A stretch of 64,000 nucleotides of DNA from Sheuella amnicola. GTDB taxonomy: Bacteria > Pseudomonadota > Gammaproteobacteria > Burkholderiales > Burkholderiaceae_B. Within the stretch, counting starts at the first letter, position 1. Every line of letters starts with the position of its first letter. The position numbers were made by a program, and so were the translations under genes. Below the pieces are notes generated by a model. It saw nothing but the letters and a program-made list of their open reading frames with translations, made no database searches and had not been told where the DNA came from. Below are positions 21,836 through 30,889 of this stretch, piece by piece. Where the stretch lies: positions 1-64,000 of the forward strand of contig NZ_JAAGRN010000004.1 of the NCBI RefSeq assembly GCF_010499255.1, read 5' to 3'.

Positions 21836-21854
21836 TTGGCACTTAAAGTGCCAA
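21836..21854. promoter_or_regulatory. 19-base perfect palindrome in the ftsA-ftsZ gap
   Basis: TTGGCACTT-A-AAGTGCCAA is a perfect 9-bp inverted repeat around a single A. It has no T-tract, so a terminator role is unlikely. Its size and symmetry suit a dimeric repressor site. It lies 158 bases before the ftsZ start codon, where ftsZ-specific promoters occur in other bacteria. Confidence 0.5.
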
Positions 21855-21900
21855 ACAGGCGGGCGAGTTCTTAAAACAATGAACCGGTCTGGAGGAGAGG

Positions 21901-21945
21901 CGTTTCAAATCCGTCGCGGACACTGTCGGCGACGTGTTTGAAACG
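21901..21945 (+). promoter_or_regulatory. 45-base imperfect hairpin ahead of ftsZ
   Basis: The outer stem CGTTTCAAA (21901-21909) pairs with TTTGAAACG (21937-21945). A middle stem CGTCGC region (21912-21917) pairs with GCGACG-side bases (21929-21934), and an inner GAC/GTC closes an ACT loop. Only one G-U and two mismatches interrupt 18 Watson-Crick pairs. No T-tract follows, so it is more likely an mRNA leader structure, attenuator or processing site than an intrinsic terminator. Confidence 0.55.
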
Positions 21946-22012
21946 ATTTCTGAATGTAGTTGGGGATATTTAGACAATCGTTTAACTGATATAAGACTTG
22001 AGGGAGTCACTC

Positions 22013-23185
22013 ATGATGTTTGAAATGTTAGATACCGTTAATAAAGGTACGGTCATCAAGGTTGTCGGGGTTGGTGGGGCAGGTGGAAATGCGGTCTCCC
22101 ACATGATCAACTCGGGCGTGCAGGGTGTGGATTTCATTTGCTGCAATACCGATGCGCAAGCTTTGGCTGCGACAAATGCACCTGTGCAAATTCGCCTTGG
22201 TCGCACCGGCCTAGGCGCTGGCGCCAAGCCCGATCAGGGTAGGGCTGCCGCGGAACTGGCTCGTGAAGAAATTCGTGCCGCCTTGCATGGCGCCAATATG
22301 GTTTTCATTACCGCAGGTATGGGTGGTGGAACCGGTACTGGTGCAGGCCCTGTTGTTGCCGAAGTCGCCAAAGAGCTCGGCATTCTGACGGTTGGCGTTG
22401 TCACTAAGCCGTTTTCTTTCGAAGGCGGCAAACGGATGAAAATGTCCGAAGAGGGGATCAGCGAGCTGTCCAAGCATGTTCATTCGCTGATCGTTGTACT
22501 GAACGAAAACCTCTATGATCTGATGGATGAGGATGCGACGCAGGCCGATTGCTTCAAGGCCGCGGATGACGTGCTTCATAACGCTTGTGCCGGTATCGCC
22601 GAAATCATCAACGTCGAAGGTAACGTGAACGTCGACTTCGAAGACGTCAAGACAATCATGGGCGAACAGGGTCAAGCGATGATGGGCACCGCTGTTGCAA
22701 GTGGTCCGGATCGCGCAAAAATAGCCGCAGAACAAGCCGTCGCATGCCCACTGCTGGAAGGTGTGGATTTGAACGGAGCACGTGGTGTTCTGGTCAATAT
22801 CACAGCCAGCACCAGCCTGAAGATGAAGGAAACGCGCGCGATTATGGATCATATCCGCAGCTTCGCTTCGGATGACGCGACCGTTATTTTCGGTACTGCA
22901 TACGATGAATCGATGGGTGATAATCTGCGAGTGACCGTCGTGGCGACCGGCTTGGGTCAGAGCAAGGCGCAAAAGCGTCCGATGCTGGTTCCCGAGCCTG
23001 AGCATGTCGAGGTTTTGCGTACGGGTACGGATAATGCACCACTTGGCCACGCTTCCGACTTCAGCGTGCCGACTGTGATGCGTAATCCGCGTGCAAGCAA
23101 CGCAACGGCCCAGGTTCGTGCCTTGGAAACAGCCGGTATGGAGCATTACGACATTCCGGCATTCTTGCGTCGTCAGGCCGACTAA
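22013..23185 (+). CDS. ftsZ: cell division GTPase FtsZ
   Basis: 390 residues from ATG 22013; GAGGGAG at 22000-22006 supports it, though the next ATG (22016) is possible. FtsZ polymerises into the division ring. Seen: [16 protein letters not shown], the tubulin signature GGGTGTG at 104-110, the T7-loop region [11 protein letters not shown], and the conserved C-terminal peptide [12 protein letters not shown] that binds FtsA. The linker before it is short and polar. A 248-base structured gap separates it from ftsA, so it may have its own control. Confidence 0.98.
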   Translation: MMFEMLDTVNKGTVIKVVGVGGAGGNAVSHMINSGVQGVDFICCNTDAQALAATNAPVQIRLGRTGLGAGAKPDQGRAAAELAREEIRAALHGANMVFITAGMGGGTGTGAGPVVAEVAKELGILTVGVVTKPFSFEGGKRMKMSEEGISELSKHVHSLIVVLNENLYDLMDEDATQADCFKAADDVLHNACAGIAEIINVEGNVNVDFEDVKTIMGEQGQAMMGTAVASGPDRAKIAAEQAVACPLLEGVDLNGARGVLVNITASTSLKMKETRAIMDHIRSFASDDATVIFGTAYDESMGDNLRVTVVATGLGQSKAQKRPMLVPEPEHVEVLRTGTDNAPLGHASDFSVPTVMRNPRASNATAQVRALETAGMEHYDIPAFLRRQAD

Positions 23186-23274
23186 GTTGTGCCACAACAA
23201 TCCGGTGCTTAAACGTTAAGGCCCCGGATAGTTGAATGATGTCCCTCATAAGGGGTGTTTTGCGACACTCCCTG

Positions 23275-23312
23275 ATAGGCATTCGGGGTTTCCCCTCCCG
23301 AGTGCCTATTTG
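23275..23312 (+). terminator. ftsZ terminator hairpin
   Basis: ATAGGCATTCGGG (23275-23287) pairs with CCCGAGTGCCTAT (23297-23309), 13 pairs with one G-U and a 9-base loop, followed by TTGTCT. The T-tract is short, but position between ftsZ and the lpxC promoter fits a terminator. Confidence 0.55.
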
Positions 23313-23348
23313 TCTGCTCAAAAATGGTGCAATGCGGGGTAAAAGCGG

Positions 23349-23354
23349 TATAAT
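23349..23354 (+). promoter_or_regulatory. -10 element of a likely lpxC promoter
   Basis: A consensus TATAAT lies 39 bases before the lpxC ATG. The best -35 candidate, TGGTGC at 23325-23330 with an 18-base spacer, is weak, so only the -10 is marked. Confidence 0.45.
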
Positions 23355-23393
23355 GCGGTTTGATTTCAACGACTTCCATCAAGTAGCCCGCCA

Positions 23394-24317
23394 ATGTTTC
23401 AGCAACGCACGATCAAACAGGTTGTCAAAACGACAGGGGTCGGTCTGCATTCCGGCCGTCGCGTCGAGCTGACCTTGCGTCCTGCTGCACCGGATACCGG
23501 AATCGTTTTTCATCGTGTCGATTTGCCGGAAGTGGTTGACCTGCCTGCACAGGCTGCGATGGTTTCCGACACCCGGATGGCTTCGGTCCTGCAACAGGGC
23601 AACGTTCGCGTTTCAACGGTTGAGCATTTAATGTCGGCGCTGGCGGGACTTGGTATTGACAATTTGCATATCGATCTGACTGCCGAAGAAGTTCCGATCA
23701 TGGATGGCAGTGCGGCAACATTTATTTATCTGTTGAGGTCTGCCGGAGTCGAAGAGCAGGCCCGACCCAAGCAGTTTTTGCGCGTACTTAAGACAGTGGA
23801 AGTTCGTGAAGGCGAAGGCAAGGATGCCAAATGGGCCAGACTTGAGCCGCACGATGGTTTTGCATTGGCTTTTTCGATTGATTTTCGTCATCCTGCCATT
23901 GACTCCACTGCGAACTTTGCCGAAATCGATTTTGCTTCGCAGTCCTATATCAAGGAAATCGCTCGCGCACGTACTTTCGGATTCGTCAATGAGGTCGAGG
24001 CACTGCGCTCCATGGGATTGGCTCGGGGAGGCAGTCTCGACAATGCGATCGTGATGGATGAGTACCGCGTTCTCAATAGCGATGGCCTTCGCTATGACGA
24101 TGAGTTCGTCAAGCACAAGATTCTGGATGCGATCGGTGACCTCTATCTGATTGGCAAGCCCCTGGTCGCGCGTTATGTGGCCTGTAAATCCGGGCATGCG
24201 CTGAACAATCAACTCGCCCGTAAATTGCTGGCTCAGCAAGACGCTTGGGAGTTAGTGACCTATGCGTCACAGACCGAGGCTCCGCAGGCATTCCGCCAAG
24301 AGTGGAAACTGGCCTAG
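23394..24317 (+). CDS. lpxC: UDP-3-O-acyl-GlcNAc deacetylase LpxC
   Basis: 307 residues, near the usual 305. It catalyses the committed step of lipid A synthesis, a zinc-dependent deacetylation in the cytoplasm. Seen: [18 protein letters not shown] at the N-terminus, [17 protein letters not shown] with a zinc His, EVPIMDGSA, and [15 protein letters not shown] with the remaining zinc ligands and HK motif. It follows ftsZ as in most beta- and gammaproteobacteria, but with its own likely promoter. No strong ribosome site is visible. Confidence 0.97.
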   Translation: MFQQRTIKQVVKTTGVGLHSGRRVELTLRPAAPDTGIVFHRVDLPEVVDLPAQAAMVSDTRMASVLQQGNVRVSTVEHLMSALAGLGIDNLHIDLTAEEVPIMDGSAATFIYLLRSAGVEEQARPKQFLRVLKTVEVREGEGKDAKWARLEPHDGFALAFSIDFRHPAIDSTANFAEIDFASQSYIKEIARARTFGFVNEVEALRSMGLARGGSLDNAIVMDEYRVLNSDGLRYDDEFVKHKILDAIGDLYLIGKPLVARYVACKSGHALNNQLARKLLAQQDAWELVTYASQTEAPQAFRQEWKLA

Positions 24318-24811
24318 TTTTCCGTTTGGTTGCCGTTATTCGCGTGATGGTGTTTAAGCAATTTTGATACGGCATCAGCCAGAGGTCCAGGCCTTAAATT
24401 TTGCTTCAGGTCTTCAAACGATTTGAGATCGTTTTCGTCCAGTAATCTCGCTTCCCTAGGTGGTTTTCCGGCTGGATGAAGTCTTGTTCCGCCATGGACA
24501 CGAAGTTTGATTTCGGCGATATTCCATCCTAAGGTTTGTAAGTGTGTCGAAACCCTCGGTGCCATTTGGCGAAATTTTGCTGCGAAAGCGGCACTCGATA
24601 CCGTTAGTGTCAGGGCTGTTTGTTCGATCTTGATGACCTCGAAGGCACCTCGCATCGACGCGGGAAGGATTTCCGAGACAGCTGAACGGATTTTCAGATG
24701 AAGCTGCGCGGTTGCAAGCACATTTGCGGATTGCGTCTCGTTGCCGAGCCATCCGATCAGGTGTGATGCGGATGAGCCTAGTTTGACGCGTCGCGAGGAA
24801 GATGTAGCCAT
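24314..24811 (-). CDS. dciA: DciA family (DUF721) protein
   Basis: 165 residues. The central part (about 30-105) matches the DUF721/DciA domain: a helical opening, then [20 protein letters not shown], a KH-like strand-helix core, and [11 protein letters not shown]. DciA is the ancestral loader/operator of the replicative helicase DnaB. The C-terminus is polar and probably flexible. It is convergent with lpxC (4-base overlap of ends), and its start codon is only 18 bases from the divergent M23 gene. Placement between lpxC and secA is common in Burkholderiales. Confidence 0.82.
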   Translation of the reverse strand: MATSSSRRVKLGSSASHLIGWLGNETQSANVLATAQLHLKIRSAVSEILPASMRGAFEVIKIEQTALTLTVSSAAFAAKFRQMAPRVSTHLQTLGWNIAEIKLRVHGGTRLHPAGKPPREARLLDENDLKSFEDLKQNLRPGPLADAVSKLLKHHHANNGNQTEN

Positions 24812-24829
24812 GGAAGGATGTTGTTAGGC

Positions 24830-25816
24830 ATGAAGTTGATCATAATGCACTCGCGCAGTGGTGCGGAAGCGAAAATTTCACTTCAATCGAGATGGCTCGT
24901 AGTTTCGCTATGTATTTTATTCGTGATTGCAATGGTGGCGGGGGCTGCCATTCAGAGAATGACATGGTCTGTCAATGCGCCGGTCGAAACCCATGGCAGT
25001 CATTTGCAAGATCCCGATCTGTCATTGACGCATGAAACCGTGCATGCCTTGGCCGCCAGGCTCGGCGAAATACAGGCAGGCATGACCAGGCTGGATGGTC
25101 TGGGACGTCGTGTTGCCGAGGTGGCAGGGTTACCGCAGGATCGTATCGCATTTGTTCGGGATGTTGAGCAAACGAACACAGTGATTGACGAGATGTTCGT
25201 GCCTATGGATGCCCAAGCCGGTCGCCCTCCGGTTTCCGAGCTCGAAAGAAAAATCAACGCCATTCAGGCGGGGCTGGCCAGGCAAGATGATCAATTCTCA
25301 ACACTTGATCTTCGTCTGACTGCCCTGGTCGCAAGTGTTGGTCACCTCCCTACGACCATGCCAATTAGTACCCATTCTCATCTTAGTTCGACCTATGGCT
25401 GGCGGCGCCATCCATTTAATGGGCAAATGAGCATGCATGAAGGGTTGGATTTCAGCGCTCCCGTAGGAACGCCTATTCGTGCGTCCGCCGGGGGCGTGGT
25501 CAAGACAGTCTCGTCACATACCGGATATGGCAAGATGGTCGAAGTAGATCATGGCAATGGCTTATTGACACGCTATGCACATGCCCAGACGATTTTAGTG
25601 TCTGAAGGCGCATTGGTTACCAGGGGTCAAGTCATAGCTAAAGTGGGATCGACCGGACTTTCGACCGGACCACACCTGCATTTCGAGGTGCGAAAGCATG
25701 ATAAAGCCCTGGATCCAAGGGTGTTTCTGGCAGGACAGCCCCAAATGGAGGCGATTGCTCGGGCGCCCACCCCGACGAATTTGCCGGGTGTATCCTGGCG
25801 GCCCAGATTGCGTTGA
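24830..25816 (+). CDS. M23 (LytM) family metallopeptidase, membrane anchored
   Basis: 328 residues from ATG 24830; an ATG at 24818 is also possible but has GGAAGG directly against it. A short cytoplasmic part and one membrane segment (about 22-42) precede a coiled-coil-like region (about 60-165) and a LytM domain (about 185-300). The latter has STYGWRRHPF, HEGLDFSAPVGTPI (His and Asp zinc ligands) and GPHLHFEVR (HxH). M23 enzymes cut peptide cross-links in peptidoglycan. Both zinc motifs are intact, so it is probably active in the periplasm. It sits between dciA and secA. Confidence 0.9.
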   Translation: MKLIIMHSRSGAEAKISLQSRWLVVSLCILFVIAMVAGAAIQRMTWSVNAPVETHGSHLQDPDLSLTHETVHALAARLGEIQAGMTRLDGLGRRVAEVAGLPQDRIAFVRDVEQTNTVIDEMFVPMDAQAGRPPVSELERKINAIQAGLARQDDQFSTLDLRLTALVASVGHLPTTMPISTHSHLSSTYGWRRHPFNGQMSMHEGLDFSAPVGTPIRASAGGVVKTVSSHTGYGKMVEVDHGNGLLTRYAHAQTILVSEGALVTRGQVIAKVGSTGLSTGPHLHFEVRKHDKALDPRVFLAGQPQMEAIARAPTPTNLPGVSWRPRLR

Positions 25817-25943
25817 ATTCTGGCATCAAACAGAGAGTATTTCTGCGCAATCCGTTAAACTCCATGGTTTGTGGGCAAATTTTGCCTTAATTCCTTTCGA
25901 TAGGTGCTTGCGATTGTCGTAGGCGCTCCCGGGTCAGGTACGC

Positions 25944-28694
25944 ATGCTTTCTCTGTTAAAAAAAATCTTTGGTAGTCGCAATGATCGTCTGCTCAAGCAG
26001 TTGCGTCGTCAAGTCTTGCAGATCAACGCTTTCGAGCCGCAAATACAGTCCTTGTCCGACGAGCAATTGAAGGGCAAGACCGAAGAGTTCAAAAACCGTT
26101 TGCAAGCCGGTGAGACCCTTGATCAGATTTTGCCTGAGGCATTTGCCGTTGTGCGTGAGGCGGGTAAGCGTGTTTTTGGCATGCGTCATTTCGACGTGCA
26201 ATTAATCGGTGGAATCGTATTGCATAGCGGCAAGATTGCAGAAATGCGTACGGGTGAGGGCAAGACCCTGATGGCGACGTTGCCTGTCTACCTAAATGCA
26301 TTACCGGGGCGTGGCGTGCATGTTGTGACGGTCAATGATTATCTGGCTCGTCGCGATGCCGAATGGATGGGGCGGCTGTACAACTTTCTGGGCTTGAGCG
26401 TCGGAGTGGTAGTTCCCCAGCAGTCGAATGAAGAAAAAATCGATGCTTATCGCGCCGATATCACGTATGGCACGAACAATGAGTTCGGTTTCGATTATTT
26501 GCGCGACAACATGGAATACCAACCCGAGGCGCGACGTCAGCGCGGGCTGGTTTTTGCAATCGTCGACGAGGTCGATTCGATCTTAATCGACGAGGCGCGC
26601 ACTCCGCTGATCATTTCGGGGCAGGCGGAAGATCATACCGAGATGTATATCAGGATGAACGCAGTGCCCAATCTTTTGCAGCGTATGGCTACCGAGCCGA
26701 AGCCGCAGGAGCCTGAACCGGAAGGCCATTACTGGGTGGATGAAAAAAATCACCAGGTCTATTTGTCCGAATCCGGACACGAGCATGCTGAAGGCGTACT
26801 GACGCGGCTGGGTTTATTGCCCGAGGGACAGTCCTTATATGAGCCCCGTAACATCACATTGATGCATCATCTGATGGCCGCATTACGCGCGCATAATCTG
26901 TTTCATCGTGACCAGCATTATGTTGTTCAAGAAGATGAAGTTGTGATCGTGGATGAATTCACGGGACGTCTGATGGTGGGACGTCGCTGGTCGGATGGTT
27001 TGCATCAAGCGGTGGAGGCCAAGGAAGGCGTCAAAATCCAGCTTGAAAACCAAACTCTTGCTTCCATTACCTTCCAGAACTACTTCCGCATGTACGAAAA
27101 ACTGGGCGGAATGACCGGTACGGCAGATACCGAAGCATATGAGTTCCAGGAAATCTATGGTCTGGAAACGGTGATTGTGCCGACCAATAGGCCGATGGTG
27201 CGAGTGGATCAAAACGACCAGATATTCAAGTCGACCCCCGAGAAATTCAATGCGATTCTTGCCGATATTCGTGATTGCCGTGAACGTGGCCAACCGGTTC
27301 TTGTCGGCACGACCAGTATCGAGAACTCAGAGCTGTTGTCCGGTCTGTTACAGAAGGCCGGCTTAAAGCATGAGGTACTGAACGCCAAGCAGCACGCACG
27401 TGAAGCCGAGATCGTGGCTCAGGCCGGCAAGCCCGGCCACATCACGATTGCCACCAACATGGCAGGCCGCGGTACGGACATTGTTTTGGGCGGAAGCATC
27501 GAAAAGCAGATCGAGTTGATTCGTCAAAACGAAAGCTTGAGTGAAGCTGATAAGCTGATTCATATCCAGAAAGTCCGGGATGAATGGCAACCGCTCAACG
27601 AACAGGTCAAGGCGGCGGGTGGCTTGCGCATTATCGGCACTGAACGTCATGAGTCGCGCCGAATAGACAACCAGTTACGCGGTCGTGCCGGGCGTCAGGG
27701 TGATCCCGGCTCATCGCGTTTCTATCTTTCGCTTGAAGATCCGCTGATGCGAATTTTTGCGGGTGATCGCGTGCGAGCCATCATGGAGCGATTGAAGTTG
27801 CCCGAAGGTGAGCCGATCGAAGCCGGCATGGTGTCACGGTCGATTGAATCTGCCCAGCGCAAGGTCGAGGGGCGCAACTTCGATGTGCGCAAGCAGTTGC
27901 TTGAATACGATGATGTCGCCAACGACCAGCGCAAGGTTTTATATTCGCAGCGTAATGAAGTGCTTGAGGCTCAGTCTATCGCTGAAACAGTCAATCACTT
28001 GCGCGACGGCGCGTTTTCGGATCTTGTCAGGCAGTATGTGCCCGTCGACTCAGTTGAAGAGCAGTGGGATGTGCCGGCATTGCAAATGGCGCTGGAGGCC
28101 GATTGGCAGGTTTCGGTGCCATTGGTTGATCTGGTTAAAGAGTCCAAAGGCATTACCGATGAAGATGTGCTGGAGCAGGTATTGCTTGCAGCTCAAAAAG
28201 CACATGCCGCCAAAGCGGAAATCGTCGGGGCAGAGTCATGGTCACAGTTCGAGCGTTCGATCATGCTGCAGGTGATGGATTCGCAGTGGCGCGAACACTT
28301 GTCCTCACTTGACCATCTGCGTCAAGGTATTCACCTGCGTGGTTATGCCCAGAAAAATCCCAAGCAGGAATACAAGCGTGAAGCATTCGAATTGTTCTCG
28401 GATATGCTTGATCGTGTTCGTGATGATGTCGTGAAGGTGTTGATGACTGTTCGCATTCAATCACGCGAAGAGGTCGAGCAAGCTGAGCTTGAAGCATCAC
28501 AAGCGCACATGCAAAACGTGTCGTATCAGCATGAGAGCTATACGGAATCCGAGTCGTCCAATGCTCAGGAGCAGGATCGTGCCGAGCCCGGGCAAGCCCC
28601 GATTCGCAATGTTTTACCCAAGGTGGGACGAAATGAGCCTTGTCCTTGCGGCAGCGGGAAAAAATACAAGCAGTGCCACGGTCAGTTGACCTAA
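25944..28694 (+). CDS. secA: preprotein translocase ATPase SecA
   Basis: 916 residues, full length. SecA drives export through SecYEG. Seen: Walker A GEGKT at 104-108, [33 protein letters not shown] (DEAD-like box), [25 protein letters not shown], the helical scaffold, and the C-terminal zinc finger [16 protein letters not shown] that binds SecB and lipid. Its TAA overlaps the stop codon of the convergent PH-like gene. Confidence 0.98.
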   Translation: MLSLLKKIFGSRNDRLLKQLRRQVLQINAFEPQIQSLSDEQLKGKTEEFKNRLQAGETLDQILPEAFAVVREAGKRVFGMRHFDVQLIGGIVLHSGKIAEMRTGEGKTLMATLPVYLNALPGRGVHVVTVNDYLARRDAEWMGRLYNFLGLSVGVVVPQQSNEEKIDAYRADITYGTNNEFGFDYLRDNMEYQPEARRQRGLVFAIVDEVDSILIDEARTPLIISGQAEDHTEMYIRMNAVPNLLQRMATEPKPQEPEPEGHYWVDEKNHQVYLSESGHEHAEGVLTRLGLLPEGQSLYEPRNITLMHHLMAALRAHNLFHRDQHYVVQEDEVVIVDEFTGRLMVGRRWSDGLHQAVEAKEGVKIQLENQTLASITFQNYFRMYEKLGGMTGTADTEAYEFQEIYGLETVIVPTNRPMVRVDQNDQIFKSTPEKFNAILADIRDCRERGQPVLVGTTSIENSELLSGLLQKAGLKHEVLNAKQHAREAEIVAQAGKPGHITIATNMAGRGTDIVLGGSIEKQIELIRQNESLSEADKLIHIQKVRDEWQPLNEQVKAAGGLRIIGTERHESRRIDNQLRGRAGRQGDPGSSRFYLSLEDPLMRIFAGDRVRAIMERLKLPEGEPIEAGMVSRSIESAQRKVEGRNFDVRKQLLEYDDVANDQRKVLYSQRNEVLEAQSIAETVNHLRDGAFSDLVRQYVPVDSVEEQWDVPALQMALEADWQVSVPLVDLVKESKGITDEDVLEQVLLAAQKAHAAKAEIVGAESWSQFERSIMLQVMDSQWREHLSSLDHLRQGIHLRGYAQKNPKQEYKREAFELFSDMLDRVRDDVVKVLMTVRIQSREEVEQAELEASQAHMQNVSYQHESYTESESSNAQEQDRAEPGQAPIRNVLPKVGRNEPCPCGSGKKYKQCHGQLT

Positions 28695-29119
28695 GTTTTG
28701 CTATCGGCTCCGAATCTGGCTAGCCGCAAGCCGGATTCGAATGCCGCCATGATTTCCTTTTCGCATTTGAATACCCAATTCCAGGAATGACCGTTTTTGT
28801 CGCCTTGTACGTGAAGTCGGGTTGAAAACCAACCTGATTCCATGTCATGTTTATTGATTGAGCTGATCGGAATATCTTCATCCTCAGCGAATTCATTGTT
28901 CCAAATCATGATGCGTTGATTTGTGCAAATCAGTGCTTCAGCAGGTTGCTTTTTCGAGTTCGGCAAAAGAATAAAGCTGAAAAACACCTCGTCGTCGTGC
29001 ATCCGTTCGAGAATGCTGTCGGCATGCTGGGGTGCGGTAATATGAAAAAAGCGTTTTGCGATCAGACCGTTGACACGGGTATTTTGCATGGTCCGAATAA
29101 TGTCTTCTTTTCTGCTCAT
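28691..29119 (-). CDS. hypothetical protein, possible bacterial PH-like domain
   Basis: 142 residues, no signal peptide or membrane segment. The pattern looks like the small bacterial PH (YokE-like) fold: a leading helix ([22 protein letters not shown]), a strand with [14 protein letters not shown], then [26 protein letters not shown] and a terminal helix [16 protein letters not shown]. No catalytic motif is visible and no function is proposed. Its end overlaps the secA stop (4 bases). It may be preceded by a tiny ORF whose TGA overlaps its ATG. Confidence 0.65.
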   Translation of the reverse strand: MSRKEDIIRTMQNTRVNGLIAKRFFHITAPQHADSILERMHDDEVFFSFILLPNSKKQPAEALICTNQRIMIWNNEFAEDEDIPISSINKHDMESGWFSTRLHVQGDKNGHSWNWVFKCEKEIMAAFESGLRLARFGADSKT

Positions 29120-29259
29120 GAAATGGCTGTCCAGTCATTGTGTGGCAATGTTGTCCCTACATAGTAATCCCCATTAAACTGCGTCTCGATGTACTTGTAC
29201 TTAGGGCAGACCCTTCCCAGCGGATTTTCAAATGCACCATGATCTGACTCGCAACACAC
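29116..29259 (-). CDS. possible 47-residue ORF or gene relic upstream of the PH-like gene
   Basis: A reading frame from a GTG at 29259 ends in TGA (29116-29118) overlapping the ATG of the PH-like gene, a coupled arrangement. The last 38 residues lie in otherwise non-coding DNA and look protein-like (NPLGRVCPKYKYIET, FNGDYYVGTTLP). The first part overlaps the divergent permease gene by 28 bases. It may be a small gene, a leader ORF or the remnant of a longer gene; there is no family match. Confidence 0.3.
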   Translation of the reverse strand: MCCESDHGAFENPLGRVCPKYKYIETQFNGDYYVGTTLPHNDWTAIS

Positions 29260-30272
29260 TAGCAATCGTCGCCATACTTGGATTGATCGGTTTGTCCTTA
29301 TGGGTTTTGCGCCCGTTTCTGGCTGCAACAGTCTGGGCATCCATGATTGTCGTGGCCACTTGGCCATGGCTAAAAGGGTTGCAACAGTTCTTTGGAGGGA
29401 GAAGAGGCCCTGCTGTCACCATCATGACCGTAGGCATGCTTCTGTTGTTGGTTCTGCCGATGTGGTGGGCGATCAGCACGATTGTCGAGCGGTCCGATCA
29501 ACTCATCGAGTTGGGAAAAAAAGTTGCCAACAATGGTTTGCCTCAGCCGCCCGAGTGGGTCAAAAAAATCCCCCTCATTGGCGGACAAGTGGATGATGCA
29601 TGGACAAGCTTCGTTGCAGGAGGTGCTCAAGGGTTGATCGAACATGTGAGTCCGTATGCTGCGGACACAGGCAAGTGGGTGTTGGCCCAGTTTGGCGGTT
29701 TAGGTGGCATGTTGATTCAGTTTCTCCTAGTGGTAGTGGTCGCTGCCATTTTGTATTCATCGGGTGAAGAGGCTGCCGCTATGGCGCGCACTTTTGGACG
29801 CAGGCTGGCTGGTGATCGTGGAGAAAACTCAATGATTCTGGCTGGCCGCGCGATTCGCAGTGTGGCCCTTGGTGTGGGTGTGACCGCAATTGTCCAGTCT
29901 TCGCTGGGTGGTATCGGTCTGGTGGTTGCGGGAGTGCCCTATGCCGCCGTATTCACTGCGGTCATGCTGATGCTTTGCATTGCGCAGCTTGGCCCAAGTC
30001 TTGTGTTGTTTCCGACAGTTGCCTGGATGTATTGGTCCGGAAACAACGGATGGGCAACTGCGTTATTGGTCTGGTCTTTGTTTGTCGTTAGTATCGATAA
30101 CTTTTTGCGGCCAGTGCTCATTAAACGTGGCGCGGACTTGCCTTTGCTGCTGATTTTTGCCGGTGTGATTGGTGGCATGCTCAGCTTTGGATTGATCGGT
30201 ATTTTTGTCGGTCCCGTAGCCCTTGCCGTGACATACACATTATTTCAATCGTGGGCATCCGAGGTGGAGTAG
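29232..30272 (+). CDS. AI-2E family transporter (YdiK/PerM-like)
   Basis: 346 residues with eight or so membrane segments: two at the N-terminus (about 9-48), a pair near 57-80, a soluble stretch with the amphipathic helix LIELGKKVANNGLPQPPEW, then segments from about 160 on. It carries the family-type C-terminal region DNFLRPVLIKRGADLPLLLIFAGVIGG. Members include E. coli YdiK, PerM and TqsA, proposed exporters of AI-2 or other solutes; the substrate cannot be assigned. Its last 28 bases overlap the end of the convergent Lrp gene. Confidence 0.88.
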   Translation: MHHDLTRNTLAIVAILGLIGLSLWVLRPFLAATVWASMIVVATWPWLKGLQQFFGGRRGPAVTIMTVGMLLLLVLPMWWAISTIVERSDQLIELGKKVANNGLPQPPEWVKKIPLIGGQVDDAWTSFVAGGAQGLIEHVSPYAADTGKWVLAQFGGLGGMLIQFLLVVVVAAILYSSGEEAAAMARTFGRRLAGDRGENSMILAGRAIRSVALGVGVTAIVQSSLGGIGLVVAGVPYAAVFTAVMLMLCIAQLGPSLVLFPTVAWMYWSGNNGWATALLVWSLFVVSIDNFLRPVLIKRGADLPLLLIFAGVIGGMLSFGLIGIFVGPVALAVTYTLFQSWASEVE

Positions 30273-30727
30273 TCTAACGGTAGTGCGGTTGTGCATTTAA
30301 TTGTTTCCATCGCAAATGCCGAACTCACATCAAGCAGTTCGACTGATCTGATCAGTCTTTTGTAGACGCTGTCATATCTGGCGATATCCGGTACGACGAT
30401 TTTTAAAAGATAATCCGCATCCCCGCTCAATCTGTAAATCTCGACGATTTCCGGGATGCTGGTTGCCCCCGCCACAAAGCGTTGCATCCATTCTTCGTTG
30501 TGTTGACTGGTGCGTATTGTGACGAACGTTGTCAGTCCCAGGTTCAATTTTCCGGCATCACACAGGGCCACCTGTTTTCGGATCACGCCATCTGTTTGCA
30601 GTTTCTGAATGCGTCGCCAACAAGGTGTTGGAGTCAGATTGACCTTCGCGGCCAGATCGTTAAGAGAGATGGTTGCGTCTTCCTGCAAAATACGCAAAAT
30701 TTCACGGTCTTTTTTATCGATTGGCAT
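30245..30727 (-). CDS. Lrp/AsnC family transcriptional regulator
   Basis: 160 residues. The N-terminal winged helix-turn-helix reads DKKDREILRILQEDATISLNDLAAKVNLTPTPCWRRIQKLQTDGVI (about 4-49). A RAM ligand domain follows with GDADYLLKIVVPDIARYD (amino-acid binding) and an octamer interface. It is divergent from a cysteine-dioxygenase-like gene 162 bases away, and the gap holds repeated TTCTAA/TTAGAA sites. The likely job is control of that sulfur amino-acid gene and itself; this is inference from arrangement. Confidence 0.92.
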   Translation of the reverse strand: MPIDKKDREILRILQEDATISLNDLAAKVNLTPTPCWRRIQKLQTDGVIRKQVALCDAGKLNLGLTTFVTIRTSQHNEEWMQRFVAGATSIPEIVEIYRLSGDADYLLKIVVPDIARYDSVYKRLIRSVELLDVSSAFAMETIKCTTALPLDYSTSDAHD

Positions 30728-30732
30728 AATTT

Positions 30733-30768
30733 TTCTAAATATCTTAATAAATTAGAATTATTTTCTAA
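30733..30768. promoter_or_regulatory. TTCTAA/TTAGAA repeats in the Lrp-dioxygenase gap
   Basis: TTCTAA at 30733, TTAGAA at 30752 and TTCTAA at 30763 lie in a very AT-rich stretch. The last two form a perfect inverted repeat with a 5-base spacer. Lrp-family regulators favour AT-rich, helically phased sites, so this is the expected operator of the adjacent regulator. No distinct promoter is called. Confidence 0.45.
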
Positions 30769-30889
30769 AAATATCAGTATTTTATGTAAAAAAGCAAATT
30801 ATTTTCGAAATTGATCATTAAGATGATGGTTTGAAAAAGTAAAAAGAATATCTAATTCGAATCCTCCCCTCGTATTTCGCCTAGAAAAT

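Noticed and set aside
21957-21995. Sigma70 promoter directly ahead of ftsZ
   Set aside because: TATAAG at 21990-21995 resembles a -10, but no -35 of acceptable sequence lies at 16-18 bases.
22211-23200. 329-codon open frame antisense to ftsZ
   Set aside because: It is fully covered by ftsZ and its translation is rich in His, Cys and Arg with no domain pattern, the usual product of reading the complement of a biased coding frame.
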